Below are positions 42,705 through 51,638 of a DNA stretch of 64,000 nucleotides, piece after piece (within the stretch, counting starts at the first letter, position 1; every line of letters starts with the position of its first letter). Position numbers and translations under genes: made by a program. The stretch is from positions 2,710,694 through 2,774,693 of the forward strand of contig NZ_KB913013.1 in the NCBI RefSeq assembly GCF_000383955.1. The letters are read 5' to 3'. Origin of the DNA: Rudanella lutea DSM 19387 (GTDB taxonomy: Bacteria > Bacteroidota > Bacteroidia > Cytophagales > Spirosomataceae). A model generated the notes under the pieces. That model was given only the letters and a program-made list of their open reading frames with translations, ran no database searches and was not told the DNA's origin.

Positions 42705-43103
42705 ATGAATACAGACCCAATTGCAGACTATCTGACCCGAATCAGAAACGCCATCCGCGCTAAGCACCGGATTGTGGAGATCCCTGCATCCAACATAAAG
42801 AAAGAAATCACCAAAGTTCTGTTTGACAAAGGGTACATCCAGAACTACAAGTTTGACGACAACGGCCCCCAGGGTGTGATTAAGATCGCTCTGAAGTACA
42901 ACGCCGTGACGAAGCAGCCCGCCATCGTTGATCTGCAGCGCATCAGCCGCCCAGGTCTCCGCCAGTACCGGGGTGCCGATAACCTGCCACGGATCCTGAA
43001 CGGTCTTGGCGTTGCGATCGTGTCTACTTCTAAAGGCGTAATGACCGATAAAGAAGCCAAGACACTGAATGTAGGTGGTGAAGTGTTGTGTTACGTTTAT
43101 TAA
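42705..43103 (+). CDS. rpsH: Ribosomal protein S8
   Basis: A 132-residue 30S protein binding the central domain of 16S r[17 protein letters not shown] at the N-terminus and [13 protein letters not shown] near the end. In E. coli S8 represses the spc operon; here rpsH is preceded by its own promoter box, so it may head a transcript. Confidence 0.98.
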   Translation: MNTDPIADYLTRIRNAIRAKHRIVEIPASNIKKEITKVLFDKGYIQNYKFDDNGPQGVIKIALKYNAVTKQPAIVDLQRISRPGLRQYRGADNLPRILNGLGVAIVSTSKGVMTDKEAKTLNVGGEVLCYVY

Positions 43104-43118
43104 TCCATTGATCGAACA

Positions 43119-43676
43119 ATGTCTCGCGTAGGTAAAAAACCCATCGCTCTGCCCAGTGGCGTTTCGTTGTCAATCGACAATGGTAACGTCGTGACGGTAA
43201 AAGGCCCGAAAGGCACGCTTACTCAGGCTGTCGACCCAGATATCTCGGTCGCAGTAGAGGAAGGCACTATTCAGGTAAGCCGCCCCACCGAACAGAAGCG
43301 TCACAAAGCCCTGCACGGCCTGTACCGCGCCCTGGTCAACAACATGGTAGTAGGTGTAAGCACCGGCTACAAGGTTGACCTGGAAATTGTCGGTGTAGGT
43401 TACAAGGCTGCCGTTAACAACAACGTACTGGAGCTTCAGCTTGGCTACTCACACAACGTTTACGTTGCTGTACCGAGCGAAATCAAAGTATCGGCTGTGA
43501 CCGAAAAAGGTCAGAACCCAAAGGTTATTCTGGAAGGTATCGACAAGCAGTTGATCGGCGATGTAGCTGCCAAAATTCGCTCACTCCGTAAGGTTGAGCC
43601 ATACAAAGGCAAAGGTATCCGCTTCGTGGGTGAAGTTATTCGCCGGAAAGCAGGTAAATCTTCGTCTAAAAAATAA
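43119..43676 (+). CDS. rplF: Ribosomal protein L6
   Basis: A 185-residue 50S protein with two similar domains; SRVGKKPIALPSGV start and GKGIRFVGEVIRRKAGK end. Followed directly by heptad repeat R8. Confidence 0.98.
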   Translation: MSRVGKKPIALPSGVSLSIDNGNVVTVKGPKGTLTQAVDPDISVAVEEGTIQVSRPTEQKRHKALHGLYRALVNNMVVGVSTGYKVDLEIVGVGYKAAVNNNVLELQLGYSHNVYVAVPSEIKVSAVTEKGQNPKVILEGIDKQLIGDVAAKIRSLRKVEPYKGKGIRFVGEVIRRKAGKSSSKK

Positions 43677-43802
43677 GTTTTCTGTCTACAGTTTTCAGTT
43701 TCGGGCTGACGGGTCTTTGGCTTATCAGAACCCACCTGCTGAAAACTGGAGACCGGAGACTATCAACTTGATTAATCGCCTATTTGGTCGGTATCAAATA
43801 AG
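43677..43802. repeat. Heptad inverted-repeat element R8 (rplF-rplR)
   Basis: Left arm (43677-43712) of words GTTTTCT, GTCTACA, GTTTTCA. Right arm (43734-43767) gives GTCTCCG, GTCTCCA and GTTTTCA on the minus strand. About 35 bases separate the right arm from rplR. Confidence 0.82.
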
Positions 43803-44156
43803 ATGGCAACGAATAAAACGGAACGGCGTCAACGAATCAAATACTCGATTCGCGCCAAAGTATCAGGTACGGCAGAACGCCCTCGCCTGTCGGTATTTCG
43901 GTCGAATAAGGCGATCTACGCCCAACTGATTGACGATGCAGCCGGCCACACGCTGGTGGCAGCTTCTTCAGTTGAACTGAAATCTGAAGCAAGTGGCTTT
44001 ACGGTGGACGTAGCCAAGGAAGTTGGAAAGCGGATTGCTGAAAAAGCAGCTTCTAAGAATATCACGGCTGTGGTATTCGACCGTAACGGCTACCTGTACC
44101 ACGGAAAAGTAAAAGCATTGGCCGACGGAGCCCGTGAGGGTGGCCTCAAATTCTAA
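43803..44156 (+). CDS. rplR: Ribosomal protein L18
   Basis: A 117-residue 5S rRNA-binding protein: [21 protein letters not shown] at the N-terminus (in parts) and [19 protein letters not shown] at the end. Followed seven bases later by rpsE. Confidence 0.97.
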   Translation: MATNKTERRQRIKYSIRAKVSGTAERPRLSVFRSNKAIYAQLIDDAAGHTLVAASSVELKSEASGFTVDVAKEVGKRIAEKAASKNITAVVFDRNGYLYHGKVKALADGAREGGLKF

Positions 44157-44163
44157 GGCAAGC

Positions 44164-44679
44164 ATGGTAACGAACGTAAGACCTTCAAAAGTAAACGAGT
44201 CCGATCTGAAAGAGCGCGTAGTCGCTATCAACCGTGTAGCCAAGGTTGTTAAAGGTGGTCGTCGGTTTAGCTTCTCAGCCATCGTTGTAGTTGGCGATGG
44301 TAATGGTGTGGTAGGTTACGGGTTGGGTAAGGCCAACGAAGTAACTGACGCCATTGCAAAAGGTACGGAAGACGCCAAGAAGAACCTGATCCAGATCTCT
44401 CTGCTGAAGCACACAGTGCCTCACGAGATGGAAGGTAAATTCAGTGGTGGTTTTGTACTACTCAAGCCTGCTGCCCCCGGTACGGGTGTAATTGCAGGTG
44501 GTGCTATGCGCGCCGTTCTGGAGAGCGCTGGCGTACGCGACGTATTGGCGAAGTCGAAAGGCTCGTCGAACCCGCACAACGTGGTAAAAGCGACAATCAA
44601 CGCCCTGCAGAAAATGCGCGCTCCTCACCAGGTAGCTTTCCAGCGTGGCGTGAAATTGTCAAAAGTATTTAACGGCTAA
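44164..44679 (+). CDS. rpsE: Ribosomal protein S5
   Basis: A 171-residue 30S protein involved in decoding fidelity. Signatures: [19 protein letters not shown] near residue 30 and [15 protein letters not shown] near residue 110. I start at MVTNVRPSK (44164); the frame is open ten codons upstream into rplR. Confidence 0.97.
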   Translation: MVTNVRPSKVNESDLKERVVAINRVAKVVKGGRRFSFSAIVVVGDGNGVVGYGLGKANEVTDAIAKGTEDAKKNLIQISLLKHTVPHEMEGKFSGGFVLLKPAAPGTGVIAGGAMRAVLESAGVRDVLAKSKGSSNPHNVVKATINALQKMRAPHQVAFQRGVKLSKVFNG

Positions 44680-44691
44680 ACGGATCGCATC

Positions 44692-44871
44692 ATGGCACGC
44701 GTACGCATCACACAGGTTCGGAGCATCATCGACCGTCCGCAGACTCAGAAGAACGCGATCAAATCGCTTGGTTTGGGTAAAATCAACCGGAGCATTGAGC
44801 TGGAATATAACAGCGCTATCGCCGGTGTAGTAAACAAGGTAAAGCACCTCGTTAAGATAGAAGAAATCTAA
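44692..44871 (+). CDS. rpmD: Ribosomal protein L30
   Basis: A 59-residue 50S protein with the short bacterial form: MARVRITQVRS start, TQKNAIKSLGLGKIN core. It lies 12 bases after rpsE. The stop is followed by heptad repeat R9. Confidence 0.95.
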   Translation: MARVRITQVRSIIDRPQTQKNAIKSLGLGKINRSIELEYNSAIAGVVNKVKHLVKIEEI

Positions 44872-44990
44872 CCCTTGAGGAGTTAGATAGTGGACGTTAG
44901 ATGTTGGACATCAGACGTTAGACATTGACGATTACCTCGCTAACAATCAATGTCTAACGTCTATCGTCTAATATCCAACGTCTTTTTTGC
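44872..44990. repeat. Heptad inverted-repeat element R9 (rpmD-rplO)
   Basis: Left arm 44879-44930: GTTAGAT, GTTGGAC, ATCAGAC, GTTAGAC. The right arm 44943-44989 carries the complement in the same order of words (GTTGGAT, ATTAGAC, GATAGAC, GTTAGAC). One of the best in-register examples. Confidence 0.9.
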
Positions 44991-45017
44991 GGTTTGCAAT
45001 TCTTTTTACGAATTTTG
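44986..45017 (+). promoter_or_regulatory. Probable promoter before rplO
   Basis: TTTG at 44986-44989, 20 bases, GAATTTTG at 45010-45017 (first base off consensus). The -33 box is formed by the end of repeat R9. Confidence 0.5.
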
Positions 45018-45059
45018 CAGGCTGCAAATAATCATTGCAAGTACAAACACAATAATAAA

Positions 45060-45548
45060 ATGAATTTAAGCAACCTTAAACCGGCTAAGGGTTCCGTCAG
45101 AGAGCGCAAGCGAGTCGGTCGCGGACAAGGCTCAGGAATGGGTGGTACATCTACCCGTGGCCACAAAGGGGCGCAATCACGCTCAGGCTACAGCCGTAAA
45201 TTACACTTCGAAGGTGGTCAAATGCCCCTTCAGCGTCGGGTACCGAAATTTGGCTTTAAAAACCCGACCCGCGTAGAGTACAAGCCTATCAACCTCGATA
45301 CACTGCAGATCCTGTTTGAAAAAACAAACGCTGCCGTTATTGATGAGACCGTACTCCAGCAAAATGGTTTGATGGCAAAAGGTGATTTGATCAAAGTTCT
45401 GAACCGGGGTGAGCTGAAGGCATCTGTTGAAGTGCATGCCCATGCTTTCTCGGCCAGCGCCAAAGAGGCCATTGAAAAGGCAGGTGGTAAAGCTGTAGTA
45501 CCAGCACAACCTGTTCGGGCCAACGAAAAAGAGGGAGAGAAGAACTAA
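45060..45548 (+). CDS. rplO: Ribosomal protein L15
   Basis: A 162-residue 50S protein: MNLSNLKPAKGSVRERKRVGRG start (given in family form) and GGTSTRGHKGAQSRSG near residue 30. Frame is open 22 codons further upstream through the promoter region, with no homology there, so 45060 is preferred. Confidence 0.97.
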   Translation: MNLSNLKPAKGSVRERKRVGRGQGSGMGGTSTRGHKGAQSRSGYSRKLHFEGGQMPLQRRVPKFGFKNPTRVEYKPINLDTLQILFEKTNAAVIDETVLQQNGLMAKGDLIKVLNRGELKASVEVHAHAFSASAKEAIEKAGGKAVVPAQPVRANEKEGEKN

Positions 45549-45578
45549 TCTGTGAGCACGGCAACGGCCTGAAATTTT

Positions 45579-46892
45579 ATGAATCGTCTTATCACCACGC
45601 TCAAAAACATCTTTTCAATAGAGGAATTACGGACTCGTATCCTGAACACTCTGTTGTTTATTACCGTCTTCCGTCTGGGTTCAGCGATTGTACTGCCCGG
45701 CGTTGATCCCAAGCGCCTGGATATTAATACCGGGGGTCTATTGGGTTTGTTAGACACCTTTTTGGGTGGTGCCTTCAGCAAAGCGTCAATCTTTGCCTTA
45801 GGTATTATGCCGTACATCTCGGCCTCTATTGCCATTCAGCTGTTGACGCTGGCCCTACCGTACTTTCAAAAAATGCAGAAGGAAGGCGAATCTGGTCGAA
45901 AAAAACTCAATCAGATTACGCGGGTGCTGACCATCGGGGTAACTGCCGTGCAAGCATTGACGTACATCCGTACGACGATTCCCGCCGACGCTCTATTCAT
46001 CGACCGGGGTCTGTTCACAATCTCTTCACTGTTCATCCTTACCGCTGGAACCATTTTCTGCATGTGGTTGGGTGAGCGGATTACCGACAAGGGCATCGGC
46101 AATGGTATTTCCATGATCATCATGATCGGGATTGTATCTCGTTTTCCGGGTGCCATCTTGGGCGAATTCCAATCACGTGGTTCATCAGGTCTGCTGATTT
46201 TTGTTCTTGAATTGGTGGCACTGTATTTCGTGGTTATGGGGGCAGTTATGCTGACCCAGGCCGTTCGCCGAATCCCGATTCAGTACGCTAAGCAGGTTAT
46301 TGGTAACAAAGTAGTGGGCGGTCAGCGTCAATACTTGCCGCTCAAGCTCAACGCAGCGGGCGTAATGCCAATCATCTTTGCTCAGGCTTTGATGTTCATC
46401 CCAACGTATCTGGCAGGGCTTTTCGCAGAAAAAAGCGACTTTGCAGCTTCGGTACAGAACGCATTTCAAAGCTATACCACCTGGCAGTACAACGTACTTT
46501 TCGCCCTGTTGATTATCGTCTTCACATTCTTCTACACGGCAATCTCCGTTAACCCAACTCAGATTGCCGATGACATGAAGCGTAGTGGCGGTTTTATTCC
46601 GGGCGTTAAGCCGGGTATTGCTACTTCAGACTACATTGGTATGGTACTCGACCGTATCACGCTCCCCGGAGCTGTTATGCTTGCCATTGTTGCAATTCTT
46701 CCAGCCATTGCCAACTTGCTTGGCATGACCACTGGTTTTGCGCAATTCTTCGGTGGCACATCGCTCCTGATCATGGTGGGTGTAGTTCTCGATACGCTCC
46801 AGCAGGTAGAAAGTTACTTACTCATGCGTCGGTACGAAGGCTTGATGAAATCAGGTCGTGTACAAGGACGTGCCGAAACTGTAGCTGCCTAA
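45579..46892 (+). CDS. secY: Protein translocase subunit SecY
   Basis: A 437-residue integral membrane protein with ten membrane helices, the channel of Sec-dependent export. Family motifs: GIMPYISASIAIQLL near residue 75 and TSDYIGMVLDRITLPGA near residue 350. It begins 30 bases after rplO and shares one base with map at its end. Confidence 0.98.
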   Translation: MNRLITTLKNIFSIEELRTRILNTLLFITVFRLGSAIVLPGVDPKRLDINTGGLLGLLDTFLGGAFSKASIFALGIMPYISASIAIQLLTLALPYFQKMQKEGESGRKKLNQITRVLTIGVTAVQALTYIRTTIPADALFIDRGLFTISSLFILTAGTIFCMWLGERITDKGIGNGISMIIMIGIVSRFPGAILGEFQSRGSSGLLIFVLELVALYFVVMGAVMLTQAVRRIPIQYAKQVIGNKVVGGQRQYLPLKLNAAGVMPIIFAQALMFIPTYLAGLFAEKSDFAASVQNAFQSYTTWQYNVLFALLIIVFTFFYTAISVNPTQIADDMKRSGGFIPGVKPGIATSDYIGMVLDRITLPGAVMLAIVAILPAIANLLGMTTGFAQFFGGTSLLIMVGVVLDTLQQVESYLLMRRYEGLMKSGRVQGRAETVAA

Positions 46893-47737
46893 TGTCCGCC
46901 AAGAGTAACATGATTTACCTTCGGAGCGATGAAGAACTTGCGCTGATGCGTGAGAGTGCTCAGGTCCTGGGTAAAGCTCATGGAGAAGTAGCAAAGCTGA
47001 TTCGTCCGGGTATTACGACCAAGGAACTTGATACGGTAGCCCAGACGTTCATTAGAGATAATGGGGGTATTCCATCATTTCTGGGCTTTAACAATGGTAC
47101 TGCTACTCGTTTTCCAGGTGCGCTTTGCATCTCAGTCAACGACATAGTAGTGCACGGTTTTCCAAGTAAGTACGAGTTACGGGACGGAGATATTATCTCT
47201 GTTGACTGCGGAGTTCAACTCAATGGATTTCATTCTGATAGTGCTTACACCTACCCAGTAGGCGAAGTAAGCCTCTCTGTACGGAAACTGTTGGCCCGCA
47301 CGAAAGAATCTTTGTACATCGGCTTGGAGAAAGCGATTGATGGAAACCGAATTGGCGACATAGGCTACGCTGTACAGTCGTACGTAGAGGGGTTTGGGTA
47401 CTCGGTTGTTCGGGAGTTAGTCGGACATGGTGTAGGTAAAAACCTGCACGAAGCCCCCGAAGTACCTAATTATGGCAAGCGTGGACAAGGCGTAAAGCTG
47501 CGGGAAGGAATGGTACTGGCGATCGAGCCGATGGTCAATTTCGGAAAGAAAGCGATCACTCAGGATAAAGATGGCTGGACTATCCGGACAGCCGATCGGA
47601 AACCATCCGCCCACTTTGAACATACCGTAGCGGTGCGGAAAGGTAAGGCAGAAATTCTGACTACATTCCAATACATCGAAGAGGTAACAGCCAACACCAG
47701 TCTGGCCGTTGAACTGGACACCTCTGTGGCGGTTTAA
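46892..47737 (+). CDS. map: Type I methionine aminopeptidase
   Basis: A 281-residue enzyme that removes N-terminal Met. The five metal ligands are visible: two Asp in [19 protein letters not shown], His in [13 protein letters not shown], Glu in AIEPMVNFG and Glu in HFEHTVAV. Its first base is the last base of the secY stop (TAATG), implying coupling. An internal ATG six codons in (MIYLRSDEE) may be the true start. Confidence 0.97.
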   Translation: MSAKSNMIYLRSDEELALMRESAQVLGKAHGEVAKLIRPGITTKELDTVAQTFIRDNGGIPSFLGFNNGTATRFPGALCISVNDIVVHGFPSKYELRDGDIISVDCGVQLNGFHSDSAYTYPVGEVSLSVRKLLARTKESLYIGLEKAIDGNRIGDIGYAVQSYVEGFGYSVVRELVGHGVGKNLHEAPEVPNYGKRGQGVKLREGMVLAIEPMVNFGKKAITQDKDGWTIRTADRKPSAHFEHTVAVRKGKAEILTTFQYIEEVTANTSLAVELDTSVAV

Positions 47738-47745
47738 AACTGAAT

Positions 47746-47964
47746 ATGGCGAAGCAGAATTCAATAGAACAGGACGGCGTTATTTTGGAGGCATTATCGA
47801 ATGCAATGTTCCGGGTAGAACTGGCCAACAAGCATGAGGTAGTTGCTCACATATCGGGAAAGATGCGGATGAATTACATCAAAATCCTTCCCGGTGATCG
47901 TGTGAAGTTAGAAATGTCGCCTTACGATTTGAGTAAGGCGCGGATTGTGTACCGATACAAGTAA
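47746..47964 (+). CDS. infA: Translation initiation factor IF-1
   Basis: A 72-residue OB-fold protein binding the ribosomal A site. Signatures: [32 protein letters not shown] (spread over residues 35-66). It lies eight bases after map and is followed directly by repeat R10. Confidence 0.97.
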   Translation: MAKQNSIEQDGVILEALSNAMFRVELANKHEVVAHISGKMRMNYIKILPGDRVKLEMSPYDLSKARIVYRYK

Positions 47965-48053
47965 GTTTTCAGTTTTCAGTTTGAGTCTTTCAGCTTTCCA
48001 AAAACTGCTGGCTTATAACTGAAGACTGACGACATTAAACTGTAAACTTTCAA
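47965..48053. repeat. Heptad inverted-repeat element R10 (infA-rpmJ)
   Basis: Left arm 47965-47999: GTTTTCA twice, GTTTGAG, TCTTTCA. Right arm 48000-48053 contains complements such as AAAACTG, AAGACTG and AAACTG. It fills the gap from infA to the rpmJ ATG. Confidence 0.85.
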
Positions 48054-48170
48054 ATGAAGGTTAAAGCATCCATCAAGAAGCGCAGTGAAGACTGCATCGT
48101 GATCCGTCGGAAAGGGAAACTGTACGTGATCAACAAGAAGAATCCCCGATACAAACAAAGACAAGGTTAA
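48054..48170 (+). CDS. rpmJ: Ribosomal protein L36
   Basis: A 38-residue 50S protein starting [14 protein letters not shown]. The usual zinc ligands are mostly replaced: only one Cys (residue 14) is seen, so this is the zinc-free form. It sits in its standard place between infA and rpsM. Confidence 0.95.
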   Translation: MKVKASIKKRSEDCIVIRRKGKLYVINKKNPRYKQRQG

Positions 48171-48176
48171 TTTTCT

Positions 48177-48554
48177 ATGGCACGTATTGCAGGTGTTGAT
48201 ATTCCGGACAAGAAGCGTGGCGAAATTGCGCTGACGTACATCTTCGGAATTGGTCGGAGTACCGCACAGAAAATTCTGTCGGGTGCTGGTATCAGCCTCG
48301 ATAAGAAAGCAGGCGAATGGACCGACGAAGAGTCGAGCGCCATCCGTAACGCGATCAGCAACGATTTTAAAGTTGAAGGTGCGCTGCGCTCAGAGGTTCA
48401 GTTGAACATCAAACGTTTAATGGACATCGGTTGCTACCGGGGTCTGCGGCACCGGAAAGGTCTGCCGGTTCGTGGTCAGCATACGAAGAACAACTCTCGT
48501 ACGCGGAAAGGCAAGCGTAAGACGGTTGCTAACAAGAAGAAAGCGACTAAATAG
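48177..48554 (+). CDS. rpsM: Ribosomal protein S13
   Basis: A 125-residue 30S head protein: [15 protein letters not shown] start, [14 protein letters not shown] near residue 20, and the basic end [14 protein letters not shown] then [12 protein letters not shown]. Starts six bases after rpmJ. Confidence 0.98.
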   Translation: MARIAGVDIPDKKRGEIALTYIFGIGRSTAQKILSGAGISLDKKAGEWTDEESSAIRNAISNDFKVEGALRSEVQLNIKRLMDIGCYRGLRHRKGLPVRGQHTKNNSRTRKGKRKTVANKKKATK

Positions 48555-48626
48555 TAGCAGTAAGCAGTAGCAGTTGCAGTATTAACAAACTGCCACTGGC
48601 ATTCTGCCACTGCCAACTTCAAACAA
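48555..48626. repeat. Heptad-like inverted-repeat element R11 (rpsM-rpsK)
   Basis: Left arm 48555-48584 carries GCAGT words every 6-7 bases. The right arm 48588-48618 carries ACTGCCA, CTGGCAT, TCTGCCA, CTGCCAA, a clear 7-base rhythm. It fills the gap. Confidence 0.8.
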
Positions 48627-49022
48627 ATGGCACAAGCAAAACGCAAAGACAAGGCGAAGAAGCGCATTGTAGTGGTTGAATCGGTTGGCCAGGTACACAT
48701 CAAGGCTACCTTCAACAACATCATTATCTCAATCACCAACCTGAACGGTCAGGTAATCTCATGGGCATCGGCTGGTAAGATGGGCTTCAAAGGCTCAAAG
48801 AAAAACACTCCGTATGCCGCTCAGACTGCCGCTCAAAACTGTGCTGCTGTAGCCCACGATCTGGGTATGCGCAAAGCAGAGGTGTTCGTGAAAGGACCGG
48901 GTGCAGGCCGTGAGTCAGCTATCCGTACTATTCAGAACTCGGGTATCGAGGTAACTACAATCCGCGACATTACTCCGATGCCCCACAACGGCTGTCGGCC
49001 ACCCAAACGCCGTCGCGTATAA
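48627..49022 (+). CDS. rpsK: Ribosomal protein S11
   Basis: A 131-residue 30S platform protein: [18 protein letters not shown] near residue 23, [12 protein letters not shown] near residue 90 and the conserved end [12 protein letters not shown]. Confidence 0.98.
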   Translation: MAQAKRKDKAKKRIVVVESVGQVHIKATFNNIIISITNLNGQVISWASAGKMGFKGSKKNTPYAAQTAAQNCAAVAHDLGMRKAEVFVKGPGAGRESAIRTIQNSGIEVTTIRDITPMPHNGCRPPKRRRV

Positions 49023-49097
49023 AACGGGTGAATTGAATAAGGCCAGGCGACATTCGGTTGTGTCTGTCCATGTTCCAACTTATTATTCGTTCATTAA
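49023..49097. repeat. Possible degenerate heptad element (rpsK-rpsD)
   Basis: A 75-base spacer with GAATTGAATAAG near the start and CTTATTATTCGTTCATT near the end, which can pair and show a loose 7-base rhythm. Much weaker than R1-R16. Confidence 0.35.
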
Positions 49098-49703
49098 ATG
49101 GCACGTTACACAGGACCAAAAGCCAAAATTTCGCGCAAGTTTGGCGAGCCTATCTTAGGCCCCAGCAAAGCGCTCCAGAAGAAAAACTATGCTCCCGGCA
49201 TGCACGGGCGTGGTCGGAAGCGGAAGCAATCTGAATACGCAGTACAGCTGCTGGAGAAGCAAAAAGTAAAATATATCTACGGTATTCTTGAGCGGCAGTT
49301 CCGCGCCCTGTTTCACCGGGCCGCTGTTAAAGATGGTATCACCGGCGAAAACCTGCTCAAATTCTGCGAAGCTCGTCTCGATAACACCGTGTATCGTTTA
49401 GGTATTGCCCCCTCACGTCGGGCAGCCCGTCAGCTGGTTTCGCACAAACACATCGTAGTCGATGGCGAGGTAGTAAACATCCCTTCTTACTCGTTGAAGC
49501 CAGGTCAGATCATCAGCGTTCGCGAAAAGTCGAAGTCGCTTGAAGCTATCAGCACCAGCCTGTCAGCCCGTAATGCCAAGCGTTACAACTGGGTAGAGTG
49601 GGATGCTCAGCAACTCTCAGGTAAGTTTATCAGCTACCCTGAGCGCGATCAGATCCCAGAGAACGTAAACGAGCAGTTGATCGTCGAATTGTATTCGAAG
49701 TAA
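49098..49703 (+). CDS. rpsD: Ribosomal protein S4
   Basis: A 201-residue 30S assembly protein: [16 protein letters not shown] start, S4 RNA-binding domain ([20 protein letters not shown] near residue 93, in parts). No N-terminal Cys cluster, so it is the zinc-free form. It is followed by a 146-base leader before rpoA. Confidence 0.98.
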   Translation: MARYTGPKAKISRKFGEPILGPSKALQKKNYAPGMHGRGRKRKQSEYAVQLLEKQKVKYIYGILERQFRALFHRAAVKDGITGENLLKFCEARLDNTVYRLGIAPSRRAARQLVSHKHIVVDGEVVNIPSYSLKPGQIISVREKSKSLEAISTSLSARNAKRYNWVEWDAQQLSGKFISYPERDQIPENVNEQLIVELYSK

Positions 49704-49761
49704 TTATTCGTTTTGGCGTTCCGACGCTTTCGCGCGGGGCCACCCGTGCGGTCCGATGTTT

Positions 49762-49793
49762 GGCAGAGCTCTTCTGGAGTTCTGCCTCCTTTT
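49762..49793 (+). terminator. Terminator or attenuator upstream of rpoA
   Basis: 10-bp stem GGCAGAGCTC (49762-49771) / GAGTTCTGCC (49777-49786) with one mismatch and 5-base loop, followed by TCCTTTT. It lies in a GC-rich, hairpin-prone leader between rpsD and rpoA. Confidence 0.6.
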
Positions 49794-49849
49794 GCATCTA
49801 ACGGGTTTCTACTCCATTGGCAGGCGAGCTGCTGTTAACATAAAAAGGT

Positions 49850-50839
49850 ATGTCAATTTTAGCGTTCCAAATGCCCGATAAAGTCGTGGTTGAAAAAGCC
49901 AACGATTTTCACGGAGTGTTTGAGTTTAAGCCCCTCGAAAAAGGGTACGGCGTCACGATCGGAAACGCACTACGGCGAATCCTGCTGTCGTCACTCGAAG
50001 GGTATGCCATTACGAGCGTGAAGTTTCCAGGCGTACTGCACGAATTTTCGTCGATCGAGGGGGTTGTTGAAGACGTAACAGAGATTATCCTGAACCTGAA
50101 AATGGTTCGGTTTAAGAAGATCTCTGATATGATCGACAGCAAAATTACGGTCAATATCAAAAAACAGTCTGTCTTGACGGCTGGTGATATTTCAAAGTTT
50201 ACGTCTTCGTTTGAAGTACTGAACCCCGATCTGGTCATCTGCCATATTGACGATACGCGCGACCTGGAGATGGAAATCTTTGTGGAAAAGGGTCGTGGCT
50301 ATGTTCCGGCTGACGAGCCTCGGGCAAATGAATTGCCTTTCGGCCACATTCCGATCGACTCAATCTACACACCGATTAAGAATGTGAAGTACAGCGTTGA
50401 GAACACGCGGGTCGAGCAGAAAACCGACTTTGAGAAACTGATTCTCGACATTGAGACCGACGGCTCTATCCATCCGGAAGAAGCGTTGAAAGGAGCAGCT
50501 TATATCCTGATCCAGCACTTTATGCTGTTCTCAGATCAGAATATGACCTTCGAAACAACGAAGCCCGAGGAAGAGAACGTGGTCGATGAGGAAATGCTCC
50601 ATATGCGCAAGCTCCTCAAAACGCCACTGTCGGACCTGGACCTGTCGGTTCGGGCCTACAACTGCCTCAAGTCAGCCGATGTACGGACACTGGGCGAACT
50701 AGTTCGTCTGGAAATCTCCGACATGATGAAGTTCCGCAACTTCGGAAAGAAGTCGCTTACGGAACTGGAACAACTGGTGGCCGAAAAAGGATTGAATTTC
50801 GGCATGGACGTATCGAAATACAGATTAGACGAAGACTAA
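49850..50839 (+). CDS. rpoA: RNA polymerase alpha subunit
   Basis: A 329-residue subunit: N-terminal assembly domain ([22 protein letters not shown] in family form, near residue 25) and C-terminal domain with two HhH motifs ([22 protein letters not shown] near residue 265). Length is normal. Its own upstream hairpin may set its level relative to rpsD. Confidence 0.98.
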   Translation: MSILAFQMPDKVVVEKANDFHGVFEFKPLEKGYGVTIGNALRRILLSSLEGYAITSVKFPGVLHEFSSIEGVVEDVTEIILNLKMVRFKKISDMIDSKITVNIKKQSVLTAGDISKFTSSFEVLNPDLVICHIDDTRDLEMEIFVEKGRGYVPADEPRANELPFGHIPIDSIYTPIKNVKYSVENTRVEQKTDFEKLILDIETDGSIHPEEALKGAAYILIQHFMLFSDQNMTFETTKPEEENVVDEEMLHMRKLLKTPLSDLDLSVRAYNCLKSADVRTLGELVRLEISDMMKFRNFGKKSLTELEQLVAEKGLNFGMDVSKYRLDED

Positions 50840-50923
50840 AAAACTAAGGAGAACGGAGAAAAGGAGTAAAGAGAAAAGATTGCTTTCCTCTTTACCTTCC
50901 TCCTCCTTCCTCCCTCTACCAAA
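50840..50923. repeat. Octad inverted-repeat element R12 (rpoA-rplQ)
   Basis: Left arm 50843-50878 of purine words (AAGGAGAA, CGGAGAAA, AGGAGTAA, AGAGAAAA); right arm 50883-50919 of pyrimidine words (CTTTCCTC, CCTCCTCC, TTCCTCCC). It fills the gap and resembles R1. Confidence 0.85.
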
Positions 50924-51535
50924 ATGAGACACGGTAAGAAAGATAATCACTTAGGCCGTACGCACTCGCATCGGGAAGCTATGCTCTCGAACATGGCGTC
51001 GTCGCTGATTCTGAAGAAGCGGATCGAGACGACTTTAGCGAAAGCCAAAGAATTGCGGAAGTTTGTGGAGCCATTGCTGACGAAAGCAAAGGATGATACT
51101 CACCAAAACCGCCGGATCGTTTTCCAGACGCTCACGAGCAAAGAAACGATCAAAGAACTGTTTGGGCCTGTAGCCGATAAGATTGCCAACCGTCCGGGAG
51201 GGTACACGCGCATCATCAAGCTGGGTAACCGCGCTGGTGATAACGCCGAAACTTGTCTGATCGAACTGGTTGACTTTAACGAAACGCTGCTCGCAGCTGC
51301 TCAGGAGAAAGCTACTGCCCGGACCCGTCGGGGTCGTCGGAGCAGCGGTGCTCGCCAGGCAGCAGACACGGCCGCTATCCCAGCGGCTGAAGTGGTAGCT
51401 GATGAGCCAGTAGCTGCTGAAGAGGCACCTGCAGCCGAAGCCGCTGTTGAAGAAGCCCCTGTAGCAGAGGCTCCGGCCGCTACAGAAGGCGAAGCGCCCG
51501 CCGAAGAGTCGAACGATGAGCCGAAGCAAGCTTAA
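50924..51535 (+). CDS. rplQ: Ribosomal protein L17 with Ala/Glu/Pro-rich tail
   Basis: A 203-residue protein. Residues 1-125 are L17 ([21 protein letters not shown] start, in parts; LIELVDFNE near the end), a 50S tunnel-exit protein. Residues about 140-203 are a low-complexity acidic tail of AAE, APA and EEAP blocks. E. coli L17 has 127 residues. It closes the alpha operon, with a terminator 27 bases later. Confidence 0.97.
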   Translation: MRHGKKDNHLGRTHSHREAMLSNMASSLILKKRIETTLAKAKELRKFVEPLLTKAKDDTHQNRRIVFQTLTSKETIKELFGPVADKIANRPGGYTRIIKLGNRAGDNAETCLIELVDFNETLLAAAQEKATARTRRGRRSSGARQAADTAAIPAAEVVADEPVAAEEAPAAEAAVEEAPVAEAPAATEGEAPAEESNDEPKQA

Positions 51536-51561
51536 TGCAACGGAATTAAACATAGTGAAAG

Positions 51562-51594
51562 AGGGTTAGCCATACTGGGTTAACCCTTTTTTTT
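51562..51594 (+). terminator. Terminator of the alpha operon
   Basis: Stem AGGGTTA / TAACCCT (51562-51568 with 51581-51587) followed by a run of T. Confidence 0.85.
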
Positions 51595-51638
51595 GGAGTA
51601 ACAAACCGAATATACCTGATTAAGGCAAGAAATCGACG

